Source: Mucidula mucida (lineage: Eukaryota; Basidiomycota; Agaricomycetes; Agaricales; Physalacriaceae). From it: 64,000 nucleotides of DNA. Positions 22,586 through 35,368 of the stretch are shown here, piece by piece. The notes under the pieces were generated by a model that had not been told where the DNA came from, searched no databases, and worked only from the letters and a program-made list of their open reading frames with translations. The position numbers were made by a program, and so were the translations under genes. Each line of letters opens with the position of its first letter. Position 1 is the first letter of the stretch. The DNA is taken from contig JADNYV010000020.1 of the NCBI GenBank assembly GCA_015501055.1, forward strand, positions 186,001-250,000, read 5' to 3'.

Positions 22586-25379
22586 GCTGTATACCTGATA
22601 GATATCCTGATGTGCTGGTCGATGGTGGTTAAGAGTCTGGCTAGCGACTGTGCAGTGCTGTTGAGAACTGCGATGACATCATCATGACGAGACGTCACGA
22701 TCACGTTTTCTCAGTGACTGTTATTCCTTTTGTGCTTTAGACCGTGGCGCCACATCCGCTCTGCTTGAATTCGCCGTATACAAGTTGGAACCCCTGCTGG
22801 CGACAAACTCAGGGAAGCTACTCTGTAAATTTCATATTTGATGTGCCACACCGTAGCGTCATTGCCACCATGCGACGCCGCCTGCCTTTGTGCCTGCTTG
22901 TCACGTCCGGAGCTCTCAACTACGCTTTCCGTTCATCCGTATGTAATGTGAGTATCACCTCAACTCAATGACCATCTGCTTCACTTTCCACCTCACAGAA
23001 CTGCTGATTGTTTGCGTTTGACAGCGTGAATTGAAAATCTCGATGTTTAAAACCGGAAGGAGAAACCTCGCATATGTACAGCTTATACATACACCCTTTT
23101 GATTATTCGGAGTGAAGAAAGCAGCCCGTCTATCGAGCCACCACCATTTCTCCAGTGACATTGACTGCGTCAAACACAAGCCTCGCGGACAGAAGTGTTT
23201 TCCGTTTGTTTATCGACTTTCACCGATGTTTGCATGATTTTCCCCATTTCTTCTCTCCCATTTAGAAGTTCTTATCCAGATCATCGTCAACGTCCCATTT
23301 ACCACAAATATCGCCTCCCCTTGTAGGACTCGTATCGTAGGAGGATAGCATTTGCTATCCTCCTATCGGAGATCTTTGTCGTGTCGGGTTCCCCACCTCC
23401 GGCATTGAAGTATTCACGCAGACCCTATCAAACCCTTCATTTCAGATATCTATTGACACTGGACAGCAATATGTTCATGCTGAAAGTACTGTCTCGTCCG
23501 CCCTCGTGCATGGTCTCCTGATCTGGCATCCTGCTTTCGGTCGTTCGTAACGTGCGAGGGAACGCCCTTGCCCTGCCCGCCCGCAAGCTTTATTTGGCAT
23601 CTTGAAGCGACTGCTGGATTTGACGTGTAAAAAGCCGGTCTGATGACTGCCGCGTGCCCCAGTACATTGATGAGCCGTGCGCCTCTTGGTACTCCCTCCC
23701 GAGTTTCCTCATATCGATCCCTTTCGAAACTGGTGATGCTCAGCGCTCATCAGATCCTGTTGGAAGTGTGGGTTTTCCCCCCTAACATCCTCGGATCTTC
23801 TTGAAAGGCGAAAGGTCCACGGACTTGTACGGCTCGAGTGCACGGGCGTTCAAGGCGTTCAACTATATGCAAGGCACAACCGGCTGTCATTCCGGGGTTT
23901 CTTGGGGTTTTTTTCCAAGTTTTTTGTTTGGTCCGAGCGCCACTTTATTGACAATCAACTCTCCAGCCCTGATCCGTTCGCTCGAATTGTAAGTGACGCG
24001 ACAGCTCTTCAGCCTACGAGCTGTGTCATTGACGCGTCCCCCTTCGCGTCCCTTTGAAGGTTCGCAAGAAGAAGAACCAAACAAGATCCAATCTCCTCCC
24101 ATCAATTCCCTGCATGTCGTTTTCTGGAAGCAGAACTTGAAGTATTTGCAAATGCCAGTAAGCTGGATGACCGCATGATCGTACCGCAGAAGCCAAGGCC
24201 TCTGATTGTTGTGTTCGAAGTTCTCGTCATGCTTTCAACGAGGCTCTGAAGACTGATATCGTCTTTGGGCGCAAAAGCCGTTCTACCGGCCAGGTATACC
24301 GGTTCAAACCTTTTAAGCGCTCGCTATCTCATGATACTCTTCACCCAACAAGCGATGTCAATCGGCGCGCAGATGTAATACAGTAAAAACTTCATTGACA
24401 GTTCGTTTTACAACCCTCTCACCAGGGTTTGCACACACATACCCCACCTCCACGCATAATTAATGTATAGAGCACGTACTTGACATTGTCTACGGCGTTA
24501 CGTTACAATGTGTCACTGGGCACAAGCGATGCGGTCCCGTCTGGAATCATGAATTGATTTTAAAAAGGGAAAAGTTATCGATCTCTGAGCGTATAAGGGA
24601 TATTCAGCTCTCAGGATTCTTTGCAGATCTATATAGAAGCTTTCCTTTTTGGAGCTGAAGCTAAACCAAGCGCCACATGCACACGTGTAAACGTTTGTAC
24701 ACCTGCACTGATCTCTAACACTCCAAATGCAAAGAGGGAGTCGAAAGGCTCTCTAGAACCAATTCTGCACTTCGATTAGTACTAGGAAATAGGAACTACG
24801 TACGATAGGTAGAGCGATACATATGTTGACAAGTGAATACAAGAAACTTCAAGAAAAACAACAGGCTATGCACAAAACAAGAAAGTGGTAGTACAATTGG
24901 TATGCATGCGAACGGATGGTGTACGTATAAATGGCATGTAGGACTACTAAATAAACAGCTACTGGTACAGTATGATGACAGCATGCGAAGAACAATTGAC
25001 AATGAATGATGTAGAGTATAGCGAGAGTTTAAATATTAATGCAAGAAAACGAAGACAGATCGCGGAAAGATTAAAGAATGCGTACGAAGAATAGGGAGTC
25101 CCATGACAGAAGAACGCCCCAGTCTTGGGAGCGTGTGTGGATGAAGCGGACACTCCAAATGAAGGAAGCGATACAAGCGTGGGGGCCTGTGCATGAAGGA
25201 AGGCGTAAACGGTCCATTGAACTTTGATGAACAGTGGAAAGACTCGCAAAGCGAGCAGACCGGTGATAAGAGGGGATGGCGGAGAAATGTACAACCAAGT
25301 GCCCAATGAAGAACTTGGCAAAAAAGGGCGCGAGATTCGGCCTACGAACACCAGGGGGGAGTGGAGTGGCGAGAATTCG
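22586..25379. other. Long stretch without recognisable genes
   Basis: A 2.8-kb interval between the F-box/RCC1 start and the Con7-like factor's stop. Open frames are all short; the plus-strand frame at 22744-22971 and the one at 23801-23992 have no motif or splice support. The 272-codon minus frame at 24959-25777 overlaps the transcription factor in another frame and is its shadow. The region includes a perfect 13-bp hairpin at 23338-23365 and probably a long 3' UTR of the transcription factor. Non-coding RNA cannot be excluded. Confidence 0.5.
23338..23365. repeat. Perfect 13-bp inverted repeat (hairpin)
   Basis: TAGGAGGATAGCA (23338-23350) is followed by TT and its exact reverse complement (23353-23365). 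With so short a loop the two innermost pairs would open, leaving about 11-12 stem pairs. It sits in the gene-free 22.6-25.4 kb interval. It could be a terminator-like stem or foldback remnant. Confidence 0.75.
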
Positions 25380-27181
25380 TTACCGATATTCATCATCGCT
25401 GCAGACCGAAGGTATGCCCGGAACTGATCTTCTGCCGCGTCCGCTATCGTAATACGCCTCGCTGGAGTATTCCATGTCGACTCTGGCATCCAAGGGAGGA
25501 AGAGTAGCGGACGCCTGATAGCCCGGAAGTGGCGTGAGCAAAGTGCTGTTCGCGGGTAAACGATGGCCTGTGGCTCCCAGTCGCGGCGACAGCTCCCTGT
25601 GGAAATCGTTGCGTTCGGGTGGTACAGCATATAGACTATGCTGCGGTGGTACCATCGACAAGGGAGGAAAAGGTACTGTCGAATACGTCGCGGAAGAACG
25701 ACCGAACGATCCTGGCGACCAAGTGTTGCTTGATGGCGGAAACCGCTCCCGCTCATCGTAGCTATTTCGCTCTCCAACTCGGTGGCCTTGTATACGATTA
25801 TCGGGATACGGCAACTCGGACCCTATGTGCGATGCGCCGCCTGCTGGCGGCATAGGCGATGGGTAGGAATACGGGTGAGTTCTCGACGGGTATCGCGAGC
25901 CGTACATGTCGTGTTCGCCCAGATGGAGCCCTGGGGAAAATTCTGACTCCTTCTTGGCTTTTCGCCATTGCTTCCTCAATTCTTTGAACTCTGTGGAGAT
26001 AATGTTAGCTTCAACGCCTAATCAAAAGTTGTGAAGTGAAGACGCACCATTGGGATTGCGCTTTGCGCCATGCTTTTGCATCGTAACGTGAGCATTGAGA
26101 TGATTGAGTGTACCATAAGCCTTGTTACAGTCTGGCCACGAGCACTGGTACAAACGCTCGATCTCGTCGTAGCGCCGACGCGGACGCTTTTTGACGGCGT
26201 TGCCCGGTAAAGCAACAAATGAGTATCGTTTGCTGTCAGAGTCCGGACTGGCGGGAGGTTGACCTTGGTGAAAGAAATTTAATTGGGCGATTCGCTGGGT
26301 ACGTAGGAGGACCAAGTACCTGTTCCCGGAGGGGGAGATTCGTGTTGACTGCCTGAGGGCCACGGTGGCATATGTTCAGAAGGCGAACCATGAAGCGGCC
26401 CGCCAGTGAAACTGCTATGGTATGGCGAGACCGGCTCATCCAATGCAAGAGGGCTACGGTAAACCCCTTGGGCCTCCTCCGCTTGTCTCCAACCGCTGTC
26501 CGATTGAGCACCCGAGTGATCCAGAGGGTGGTAGTGATGCCGCAAGTCTCGCAGGGACGATTCCCGCTGCTGGTAGCCAGCCGAGCGGGGCGTAGCGTCG
26601 GATGAGCTTTCGTCGTATAAAAAAGCGCCGGTGTTCATGGTGGAGAGTGGGTAATGAACAGTGGGTTCGGACATACGACGCTGATCAAGTAGCTGAGCAG
26701 GGAACGAGGAGTTCCCGGGGAGACTTGGAAACCTGGTGGGACCTAACCGGCGGTCTAAAATGTACTGATTTGAGTCGGAAGGAAGTGGTTGGTGGAAAGT
26801 AGAAGAATGTACGTCAACAGGCGAAGAATCAGAAAGTTGTTCAGATTCGACGGGTGTTTGGGAATAGGTGTGGGGAGGATGGATCCGCGCGGATTCATAG
26901 GAATAATGCAGAGAGCTCTGTTCGGGCTCATATACCGCGGGAGGCGAGTCAAACGGGCGAGAGACATAATTGAGAGGGGAGGGGGACGTTGGCGACGACA
27001 AGCGCGAGCCGTCCAGTGTGGGTGAGTCTGAATGAATGGGGGAGAGGGAGGCGGTGACAATGCGAGAAATATCTTGATAGACGTCGGAATGTAAGGATAG
27101 ACGAAGCCGGCGGACTGTGTAGTCGCCGCAGTAGTCAGATTTTGGAATGTCGAGGGGAGGCAGGGGGAGGTCGGCAAGCAT
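25380..27181 (-). CDS. Con7-like C2H2 zinc-finger transcription factor
   Basis: Three exons, 26320-27181, 26048-26263 and 25380-25990, with 56- and 57-nt introns, give 562 residues. The N-terminal 310 residues are Ser/Pro-rich and disordered. The only folded part is one C2H2 finger preceded by a basic stretch, KKRPRRRYDEIERLYQC, then SWPDCNKAYGTLNHLNAHV and TMQKHGAKR. That spacing and the KAYGTLNHLNAHV-TMQKHG core match the Con7 family, which controls conidium shape and infection-related genes in ascomycetes. A basic helix (EFKELRKQWRKAKKE) and a disordered tail follow. The start at 27181 (MLADLPLPPLDIPKSD) is preferred to an upstream in-frame ATG at 27373, because the upstream part has a non-biased, UTR-like composition. 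Targets in this fungus are unknown. Confidence 0.82.
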
Positions 27182-30100
27182 CAAGGCCAGCGATAACCAG
27201 CTAGAAAGACGGGGACCAAAGAGGCACAGGACGAGTGTCGAGAAAGACCAAGACCCCCGGGAATGGATGCTATATAGAGAGGGACGTCGGGGACTAAGTC
27301 CGTTCGCGTGGTGGAATGTCCAGAAAGAGTGGCCCTTGCAGAAAGCGCGTCTGGCAATCTGTTCCAAATCCATAAACGTGACAATCCGAATCTCAGATGG
27401 ACACGATCAACCCGTGACGTCTTCATTCAATTTTCAGATTTCTTCGTTTCAAGTTCCGACAGCTTTCTAGAATTCCAGAACGTTTCCAAGTTTGGCGCGC
27501 TCAAAGTGCTTCTCCTCCGATTGTTTGCTCCAAATTCCAGCTCTGGATCTGATGATGAGCCGACCTAGTTCACTATCGCGTTTCTACAGTGCCCATGCAC
27601 GTCTACCGTCCACTGACTCATCTTTCCATCTTCGCCTCTTTGCCTCCCCCCTTGCGCCATATCTAGGCACCCTCAGGGTATCTACGGCCAGAATGCATCC
27701 ATTATTTACCGAGCGAATCGCAAATGATACCATTCTCGTACTTACACACCGACTCGAAAACTAGCCGACTGTTGTTACGACACTTTCCCCAGTCACTGAA
27801 CAATAGGATCAAAAGATGAGATCGACTTCAGGCGCTTTGTCGACGAACTGACACTATCCGATTTGTTGGCGAGCTGTGGCACTTCCGTCCCGCCCTACAT
27901 TTGCGGCTGCGTCAACGTCTATTCTTTTTCGCACAATCGTCCGAGAGGAACGTATAATCGTGTCAACTGTTCTCCAAGTGAGCTCGGATGTGGGTCTTCT
28001 CAGCCCGGCCTGTCTCTGCAACGTGCCCGCCCCGTGGTCCTCGATTCCTATCCTCCCACTCAATTACCGAAGACGAAGTCCTTCGCTCTTCGTCTCTCAG
28101 CCGAACCCTCCGTCGTAGCCCGACTCCCTTGTCTGCGCCCAGATGTCCCGGTAGCGTCGGATCTCGATGGCCCAGGTCCCATATTTGCACAGACCGGCAA
28201 GTAGACAGAACCTGGTGCAACTCACTGTGACCTTCATCGTTGCATCATATCAAGGGATATTCCCAATCGTCAACAATCCATATTTCGAGCCGGCTTACGG
28301 CCACCGTGCGCCCTGCTTATCTTTTCCTCGAGTTCGATACCTATTATGTACTCTGTGAATACACAGCTCCAAGCCCTTGCATCCTTGCAATCCTCGTCAG
28401 CGTCTCCTTATTAGAGCCCTGCAACCTATGACATGTCACAAGACGTACGGAGGAAGGATGGACCCCAAGTTCAGAAGTGAGAAGCGACATATCAACTGTT
28501 TGATGTTGATCCATAAACAGTATTTTTCACGTTTGTCGTCAAAGCGCAAAAATACATCTGGAAACCCCCTAGATAATCGTGCCTTCGAGGAAGGAATGAG
28601 GAGGAGGAGGACAAGTTCTCCTCTAGATCTTCAAGAAGGTCGAGATTCACGTTCAGCTGTACTTGCTGCAGAGCCGCAAAATCAAGCAGGCGTCGTGAGC
28701 ACAATAGAAACGTCACCTGGCCATGACTGAAGAGGGTTTGATAAGAAGCCTCGAAGGCAAAGCGGTGATGACATCTTGTGCAATATCCTTCCGTCCTTCG
28801 GAATATGTAGCAACCTCGATGAGATGAACACTTCTCTTGATCAATGGGGAATACGAGGACGGGGATATACTCTGCTCTTCATAGTCTCCCAGATCTGAGT
28901 TAGGCAGATTCGGACCGAGCGTCACTGATTTTGTATGCAGTGCCTGAAGATGTTTCTCTTTGGCGCGTCGTCTTCTTCGGTGATTGTGATGCTGGGAACG
29001 TGTCAAATCTCCATGAAGGGATAGGAAGTTCGATGGAACTAATGGCTTCCTCAAGTCGTGGTGATTCCACTGCGAGAATTGCTGCCCTCCTCGGAGCTTG
29101 TCGAGTCGAACAGCTGGACATAGAGAATCAATGGAGATGGGGTGATGCGGCTAAAAGGGGGTACTTTACACGGCTTTTATCGTCTCTGAAGCGTCCAATG
29201 GCATTGTGAGGGCAACTTCATCAGCAGCAGATAAACCTTATCAAGAAGACACAGTAAATCTGCGGTCGGCTGTTGCTAGCCTCTCTGAATATGCTTTCGC
29301 TCGGGAACAATACCTGAAGATACCAGTAAAGGCGCTGTAGAACCGAGGGTAGAGACGTCCAATCCAGACCCATGTACACGATGTTGCGATACCCGCGAAG
29401 ATTTGAGACCCTGCTGAACGATGGCAAACGTGACGTATGACAACGGGAATTGAGGAAAAGGCATACGCCAAATGTCAAAGGACATGCGGTTTCCAGCGTT
29501 CGATCCAGAGGAAGAACGGCTCAGGCACTTGAGGTGTAAATCTGTCCTGGTCGATCACGGCGAATTTCAGTCAACAGAGACAGAAGTAGACGTGCAGTAC
29601 CTGAGTCGGCGTCTGGTGCTCTCAACAACACATTTCGTGCGTTCACCTTCCTTCCAAGTCCATCATCTGATCGCCATCACGTTACATTTAGACCGAAGGT
29701 TAATCGTAGCATTCCACAATGTCACATTGCATTGACCCGCAATGAGCAGAGTCAACACGTCCATGAATTCGATTTCGCACCTCAGAATCGCTGGCCATCG
29801 TCTAAATTTTCATGCAACGTGGATATCATCGCCAAGGAAGAGGACAGAGTCTCCGAAATGGTCTAATGAAGGGACAGGCGCACCTGGGTTCTCCTGGGGT
29901 CATCGGCTACCCACAATCGATCGTTACGAGCGCGAGCAGTGGTCGAATATCGCATCAACAACGACCGAACCTCAGGACCCGTCTGATTGTGGACACAAAA
30001 TGAATAGGATTTAGCCGACACCCTATTGCAGCTTTTAAGACAAGTAAACAATCATGCGTAATCCTGAGTTCGGCAGGGGACACGAACGGTGAAACGAACA

Positions 30101-30682
30101 TAGATGGGAGCCTTAAATCGATTACCGGGGAGACGGGAAGGACATCATCAGTAGGAAATAAGTTCCCCCGCGGCCAATGACTGCGGGAAATCCGGTGCGT
30201 CACGGGAGAACGGAGGCTGCCCACGGGGAAGGTGAGATTCGTCTTTACAACAACGTAAGTAGGGATTGCTTGCGGAGGGACAAGCGCCTGAGAGGCCAGG
30301 AAACGTCGCCATGGGTTAATTGCGGTCGATGCAGGATCAGAACATAACGCGTCGAGGTCAAAAAGGAGCGTATCAAGACGCGTGGCGAAACCTATCGAGA
30401 CCAGACATAGTATCTTCCAAGTCTAAAAATGAAGATCGTACAGCCCTTGGTGAAATCATACGAATGAATGCCGGAGACAGACCTGCAAGTCCTCGCCTCG
30501 GCGTGCTGGCCGAGTCTCTGACATCATGATATCTTGGAACTAGTCCTGTACATATAGCAGAGACACAGAGAATGTAATACCGAAGAGCAATACACACGTC
30601 GCATCAGTCATACTCGTTTCAATGGACAGTCGAGATCACCAATATATCTCATTGAAGCAGATCCTGTTGCAAGGCGTTCGGA
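27182..30682. other. Gene-poor interval with fragmentary coding signal
   Basis: Between the transcription factor and Arp8. 27.2-28.7 kb shows nothing I can support. On the minus strand from 30.6 down to about 28.7 kb several short protein-like stretches occur in different frames. The longest is 29955-30422, 155 codons opening right after a TTTTTAG acceptor. I could not link the pieces into a whole gene or assign a family, so this may be a decayed gene or a many-exon gene I cannot resolve. Confidence 0.4.
29955..30597 (-). pseudogene. Possible membrane-protein gene fragment, unresolved
   Basis: An ATG at 30610 region starts a hydrophobic peptide (VLLFGITFSVSLLY). After two plausible introns, the 155-codon exon 29955-30422 begins TWKILCLVSIGFATRLDTLL and continues through PWRRFLASQALVPPQAIP. 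This resembles the start of a fungal integral membrane enzyme. Downstream stretches in other frames (for example LDHFGDSVLFLGDDIHVA near 29.85 kb and FFLWIERWKPH near 29.5 kb) also look coding, but stops intervene. I class it as possible decay, low confidence, and do not assign a function. Confidence 0.25.
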
Positions 30683-33397
30683 TTACAGAAAAAAACAACG
30701 TTCCTTTAGACCTCGCATTCCTAGGATGTCCTGTAGGTGTAGAGTCAGTCGTCGGTGATAGAACCTGTAGAAGTAAAGAATACCCAATCTACTGGAGTTA
30801 TCCATAATTCTGAACAGCCGTCCATCTTCCCGAGTACGGCGGCGCCTTTCCAAGCAAGAACTTGAGGGTCAACTTCTTTTGGAGGCGCGATCATTTGTAC
30901 TTTCTCCATGTTTTGGACCAAAGGTGTTGCGATGGCTTGTAGTCTACGCCGGCGATGTATGAGATTGAGTAATTCATCATGCAGTAACAATCACGGAAAT
31001 TGTATACCTGCTTTCAAGCGCGTGCGCCATCCCCGGTACAAGAGCAGTGCCCCCGATGACGAGAACGGCTTGGAGATATTTTCGTATTTTGTCGTCTCCG
31101 CCTGCTGCACGTGCCGAATTGAATATCGCCACGTCCAAAGGCAATTTGCTAGCTTCGAAGAAGACATCGACACCGTACGGGTCAGTAGGCTCGGACGTCG
31201 GTTCCGGCATATCGGGAGATACAGAAATCGGTTGCTGCTGACTTGTTGATGATCCATTTGCGTCCTTGTTGTCAATGTCCATCTGCATGGAATCCTCGGG
31301 GACAGCTGCGTTTGTACCTTCATCAGCCTTGGGCATCGCGTCTAAGCCAGATGGTCTGTGAGCTGAATCATCGTCGAAAGGAGTAATGAATCCGTTTACC
31401 TTGTGGAGGAGGCTGAGCAACTGGAGTATTCGGGAATAAGTGTTGTGTAGATATCATCATTGCCTGGCTCTATGGTACGTTATTCTTCAAGCGCCGGTGG
31501 CCAAGGAATAAAGTAACGCACAACACTCTCGCCTTGAAGCTCGAGAACATCTTCAGTAACGTCAGGATGTCCATTTGGATGGAATCCGACACGTTTGCGA
31601 TCGAATTCTATTACCCTTGGTTCAAAGAGGCACTGTAGAACTTTCAAGCCTCATGCGTTGATATTGAAAATTATCAGATACTTACCATAGGCGCCAGAAT
31701 GATTTCGTCATATGCCCGGAGACCATACTTCTCTGTTGGCTTTCCAGGTCTTCGAACGACAAAGTCGTACAGATTGAGCGCTACATCACCCTGCTCAGTT
31801 CGGGGTGAGTTCATGCAAGGTCAAATGTGAAAAGGGTCGTGCCTCCGCAAGGGTGCAAAGTCGGACTTTGAGGTCCTCCATGACATTCCAGTCATATGCT
31901 CGAACGAGGTTTATGTCGCGATACGGGAAACCAATACGGTCCAACAGGACGTATAGAAACTCCGTGATATCATCACCGCCCATACTGAGTGTCATGCTAG
32001 GTTTATAAAGGTAGATTAATCGGGACGCTGTCGGACGGTAACTGGGGACCCACCGACTGTCAGCTAAAACAAGCCCTTCATCGACACAAGCAATCGAAGT
32101 GAATTTAGCGCCAATATCAACGACACATGCATTAGAGACGCCAGCGCCATAAGTTGCAGCCAGTGATTCCTTTCGAACATGGATTCATGAGATGACTTAT
32201 CACTGCAAGCAGCGGGGGCGAAGTACCTGTTGGGCACACAGCTGCTTGAAACCCATACCGACGAGAAGAATATTGACAAACTCCCGAACGTAGGATCGGT
32301 CATAGAAATCTGGGATGACAAGTATAACGGAAAAATTCTTGTGGTGGCAAGTGAGCATGTGGCGGATAACCTTCGTTAGACATTACCTTGTAGTCCCGAG
32401 GGTGGATATTCAGTTTATCCTTCAGGGTGTGCCGCAGAATTGCTTCAATGTCGCCGAGTATGGTGCGAAAGGAGGTATAGTCGCGGGTATTGAAGTTGGA
32501 TCCATGTATCGGCCATCTCACGACGTATCCAGCCCGTTCCGGATCGGCAATGCGGAGGGCCTACGAAGATGCTCAGATCATGAACGTTACTTATAAAGTC
32601 ATCCGAGTCTACCTTTTCACCAATGAGAACGTCTTCTTTACATGACTGGTCTATCCACTCCAGTTGATACGAATCATTATGCCCAGGTATTATTTCAGGT
32701 TGGAAGGACTGGTTGAATGTCGTGGCAACGTGAGCAGCGTTGGGAGTGACGCGTAGCTTGTAGAAGCGCATCCTTTCCCGCAGGGAAGAGGTGGTCTCTG
32801 CTAACTTTCTCTCAAACTGAAGCTGCGACTTAGCACCTGGATCAATCGATACGCGCAGACATACTGGATCATCACCCAGAGGTTGGACGCCGTACTCATC
32901 ATCGACAGGAGATGTAGCACTGCTAGATTGACCATGTCTTGGCTTGCGTGTCGCCGGCCGTGATATGTTTTCTATGTAAACCGGTTTTGGTGGCGTTTGT
33001 GTCTTGCGGGCCAGAACATTGAGGACCGCCGCTGGTGTGACATCTGAGGCGCGGCCAACTCGCAGATATCTGGAGCCAGGATGTATGATAAGGACCTGAG
33101 AGCCGCGTCTGGCCTGACTGAGCACCGAATGGGTCGACTCCGAGCACTGGTACGCACCTGCCCTCCTGCGAAGAGTCGTCTGGGGGTGCCTTGGTCTTTT
33201 GCGTTGCATTTCGATGCCACAATGTCTGATTTTCATTTTTGAGATAATTTGTGCTCATATGCTTGGGATTTGGCCTGTGAAGAGCTCAATATTACGAACG
33301 CTTTGTTATGGAAATGAACCAACAGCAAGGGTACATTGAACGACGTGTACCGTAGCCCGGTATCATCGCGCTTCACGTTGGGAATACCTCTGGGCAT
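30683..33397 (-). CDS. ARP8: Actin-related protein 8 (INO80 complex)
   Basis: Subunit of the INO80 nucleosome remodeller; Arp8 with Arp4 and actin binds the HSA helix and linker DNA in the nucleus. The first exon starts MPRGIPNVKRDDTGLRYTSF, a conserved Arp8 N-terminus. After a short intron comes MSTNYLKNENQTLWHRN, then the actin-fold start SQVLIIHPGSRYLRVGRASD. Further blocks: RWPIHGSNFNTRDYTSFRTI, DFYDRSYVREF, a phosphate-2-like segment (ACVVDIGAKFTSIACVDEG), SMGGDDITEFLYVLLDRIGF, an acidic Arp8-type insert around 31.2-31.4 kb (DSMQMDIDNKDANG), and VLVIGGTALVPGM. The last intron is 30731-30783; the final exon encodes DILGMRGLKERCFFL and stops at 30683. The very N-terminal introns (one of about 40 nt) are the least certain part. 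Confidence 0.92.
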
Positions 33398-34107
33398 CGT
33401 GGGCACCGTGGAGGCGTAACAAGGTGACAAGTAAGTTCGGGTTTACGTCCATCGCTGGCGAACGCGTTCATCACCGTCTGTGCCAAAAAGGAAGCTGCCG
33501 GATGAAGCCGGCTGGCCGTTCGGCCCTTTCCCTCAATTGCAAGTTCGACTAAGCCACCTCACCAAGCGACTGTTCCCAGTCCACGCAGAGAGTTGCAGAT
33601 GTGTGTTGCTCCTCCCAGGATTTGCTTCAAGCTGTCTCTTGTCCACCGCAATGTCGCGCCCCAACAAGCAGTTCCAAGGCTGCACATCGTTTCCCACTTC
33701 TCCTAGGAAACGGCTGTCTCCTCCTTGAAACCTTACGACATCCGTGCGCTAAAGAGTCGTCGGGCTACATTATTTCCCTCTCAGTTGGACTGGACATTAG
33801 GACCGATGGCAGTCTAAATCCAGGTAAAGGCAGCCTGAGCCTCGTGCTTGAATGCGCCGCTGAGTGTAGGTTTAAGTGGACTTAGAACCAGGACTTGGTA
33901 ACGATAATGTTGCCGTCAAGTCGCATCGAGATGCTCGGAGGGCAGATCTGGTGCCTTCATATCGCTAGGATAATGCGCTCTCAAGATGTTGCGTCCGTTC
34001 GGCGCCCTCTCATGAGTGCATACCTTGACGACACCGGGCCTTTACAGCTCAGTACAAAACGACGAAAATTCCTCACTAACAAGTCATCTCTTTTCGTTTT
34101 CTTATGG
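33398..34107. other. Region between Arp8 and AA9 remnant
   Basis: This 0.7-kb stretch holds the Arp8 promoter and presumably the former promoter of the AA9 gene. Open frames are short and unsupported. Confidence 0.4.
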
Positions 34108-35368
34108 CGATACTGGTTCCATCTGCCTTCGCGGCTCTTGCTCGCGTCCATCGCCAAAGTATATGCCCATGGTGTTGTCTCTCAATTCAAAACTGGATAG
34201 TACTATTTCCCGGACTGGAATGTGAACAGTGGTAGTTCTTCTTCTATTCGCAACTAATCCACATGCCAGATCCGTATGTTAACGCAACCGCGCGTCGCTC
34301 CCTCTCTTCCGTTTACCCCAGACTGATGGAGACCTCCAGACTCTGAGGGATGTCCGGCCCACGAAGCCAGTGCACGCAAGCACTTCTTTCATTTACCCGA
34401 AGCTCAGAACTCTTCGTATGCGTAAAGGGCTCGGGATTCATTCCTGATGTTAACTCCACCGATATCGCTTGCTCAATTGGCAACGCTGATCTTCCTGATG
34501 CGCGTACTTCTTGTACCCACCATGCCATTGTATTGATGAGGCTGCAGGAACCTACTTTGCTCACTGTAGCCGCTGGCGAGAGGGCGATTCTGCCATGAAC
34601 AGCTGGCCCACGGACCACTACGGTCGTATCATGATAAAATGTCCTATAGACGGTGTTCAGTATATAAGGATGTTGAAGGATCTCTTTGGTTCAAGGTAGC
34701 TTACCTCCGCTCCTGCGAGGTTCGAATTTAGGTGATTGATTGTTTCGTGATAGATCCAGCACTTTCGACACCAAGACGGGTATTTGGCCATCCGATGTTT
34801 TGGCTTCAAGTAACTATACCTACGATGTCCTGATCCCTAAGGTTCGTGACGAAACATTATCTCCGGACCTTCTAATCTCCTGTAAAACCAGAACATCGTC
34901 GCAGGCAGCTACGTAAGATCAGTGGCGTCACTATCACTTATGGATGCTTAAAGGCTTCTTCGTAACACAGATACTATGTCATGAGAAACTGGTTTTACAT
35001 GGCGCACGCTCTCTAGGCGGTGCTCAACTCTATCCCGGTTTGTTTCTCTGCATAGCTACCGCCGAACAACAGTGATCACACAGGCTACAACGATAGTATG
35101 CGTACAGCTGAATGGTGATGAGCCTTCTTCGGCTTCTCAATAATGGATCCGACGTATAATTAGTAACTGGAGGAGGTGCCACGGAGCCCGATGGTCTGAG
35201 CTTTCCCGGTGCCTACACCTCTGAAACACAAGGCATCTAATACAATGTCTACGTATCAGATGAGGGGAACACAGTGAGAATTTTTTGACGCTCTGTCATT
35301 GGCTGAACTGACTTTTTGGGTGTCAGCTCAATGTACCACCTGGTGAAGAAGTCTTTTCAGGGTCGTAA
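34108..35368 (+). pseudogene. Decayed AA9 lytic polysaccharide monooxygenase
   Basis: AA9 enzymes are secreted copper enzymes that oxidise cellulose. Remnants occur in the right order but in different frames. They are: a signal peptide running into the mature N-terminal His (RLLLASIAKVYAHGVVSQ, then an in-frame TAG at 34198); GFIPDVNSTDIACSIGNADL at about 34.43 kb; TVAAGERAILP; the WPxxH core as NSWPTDHYGRIM near 34.6 kb; FDTKTGIWPSDVLASSNYTY near 34.77 kb; GARSLGGAQLYPG near 35.0 kb; and GGATEPDGLSFPGAYTSETQ near 35.17 kb, followed by a TAA at 35238. A last intron and exon give LNVPPGEEVFSGS and stop at 35366-35368. Several frameshifts and at least two stops mean no functional protein. Introns may hide some breaks, but not all. 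Confidence 0.8.

Noticed and set aside
24959..25777. 272-codon open frame on the minus strand
   Set aside because: Overlaps the last exon of the Con7-like factor in another frame and has no domain or codon support; a shadow frame.
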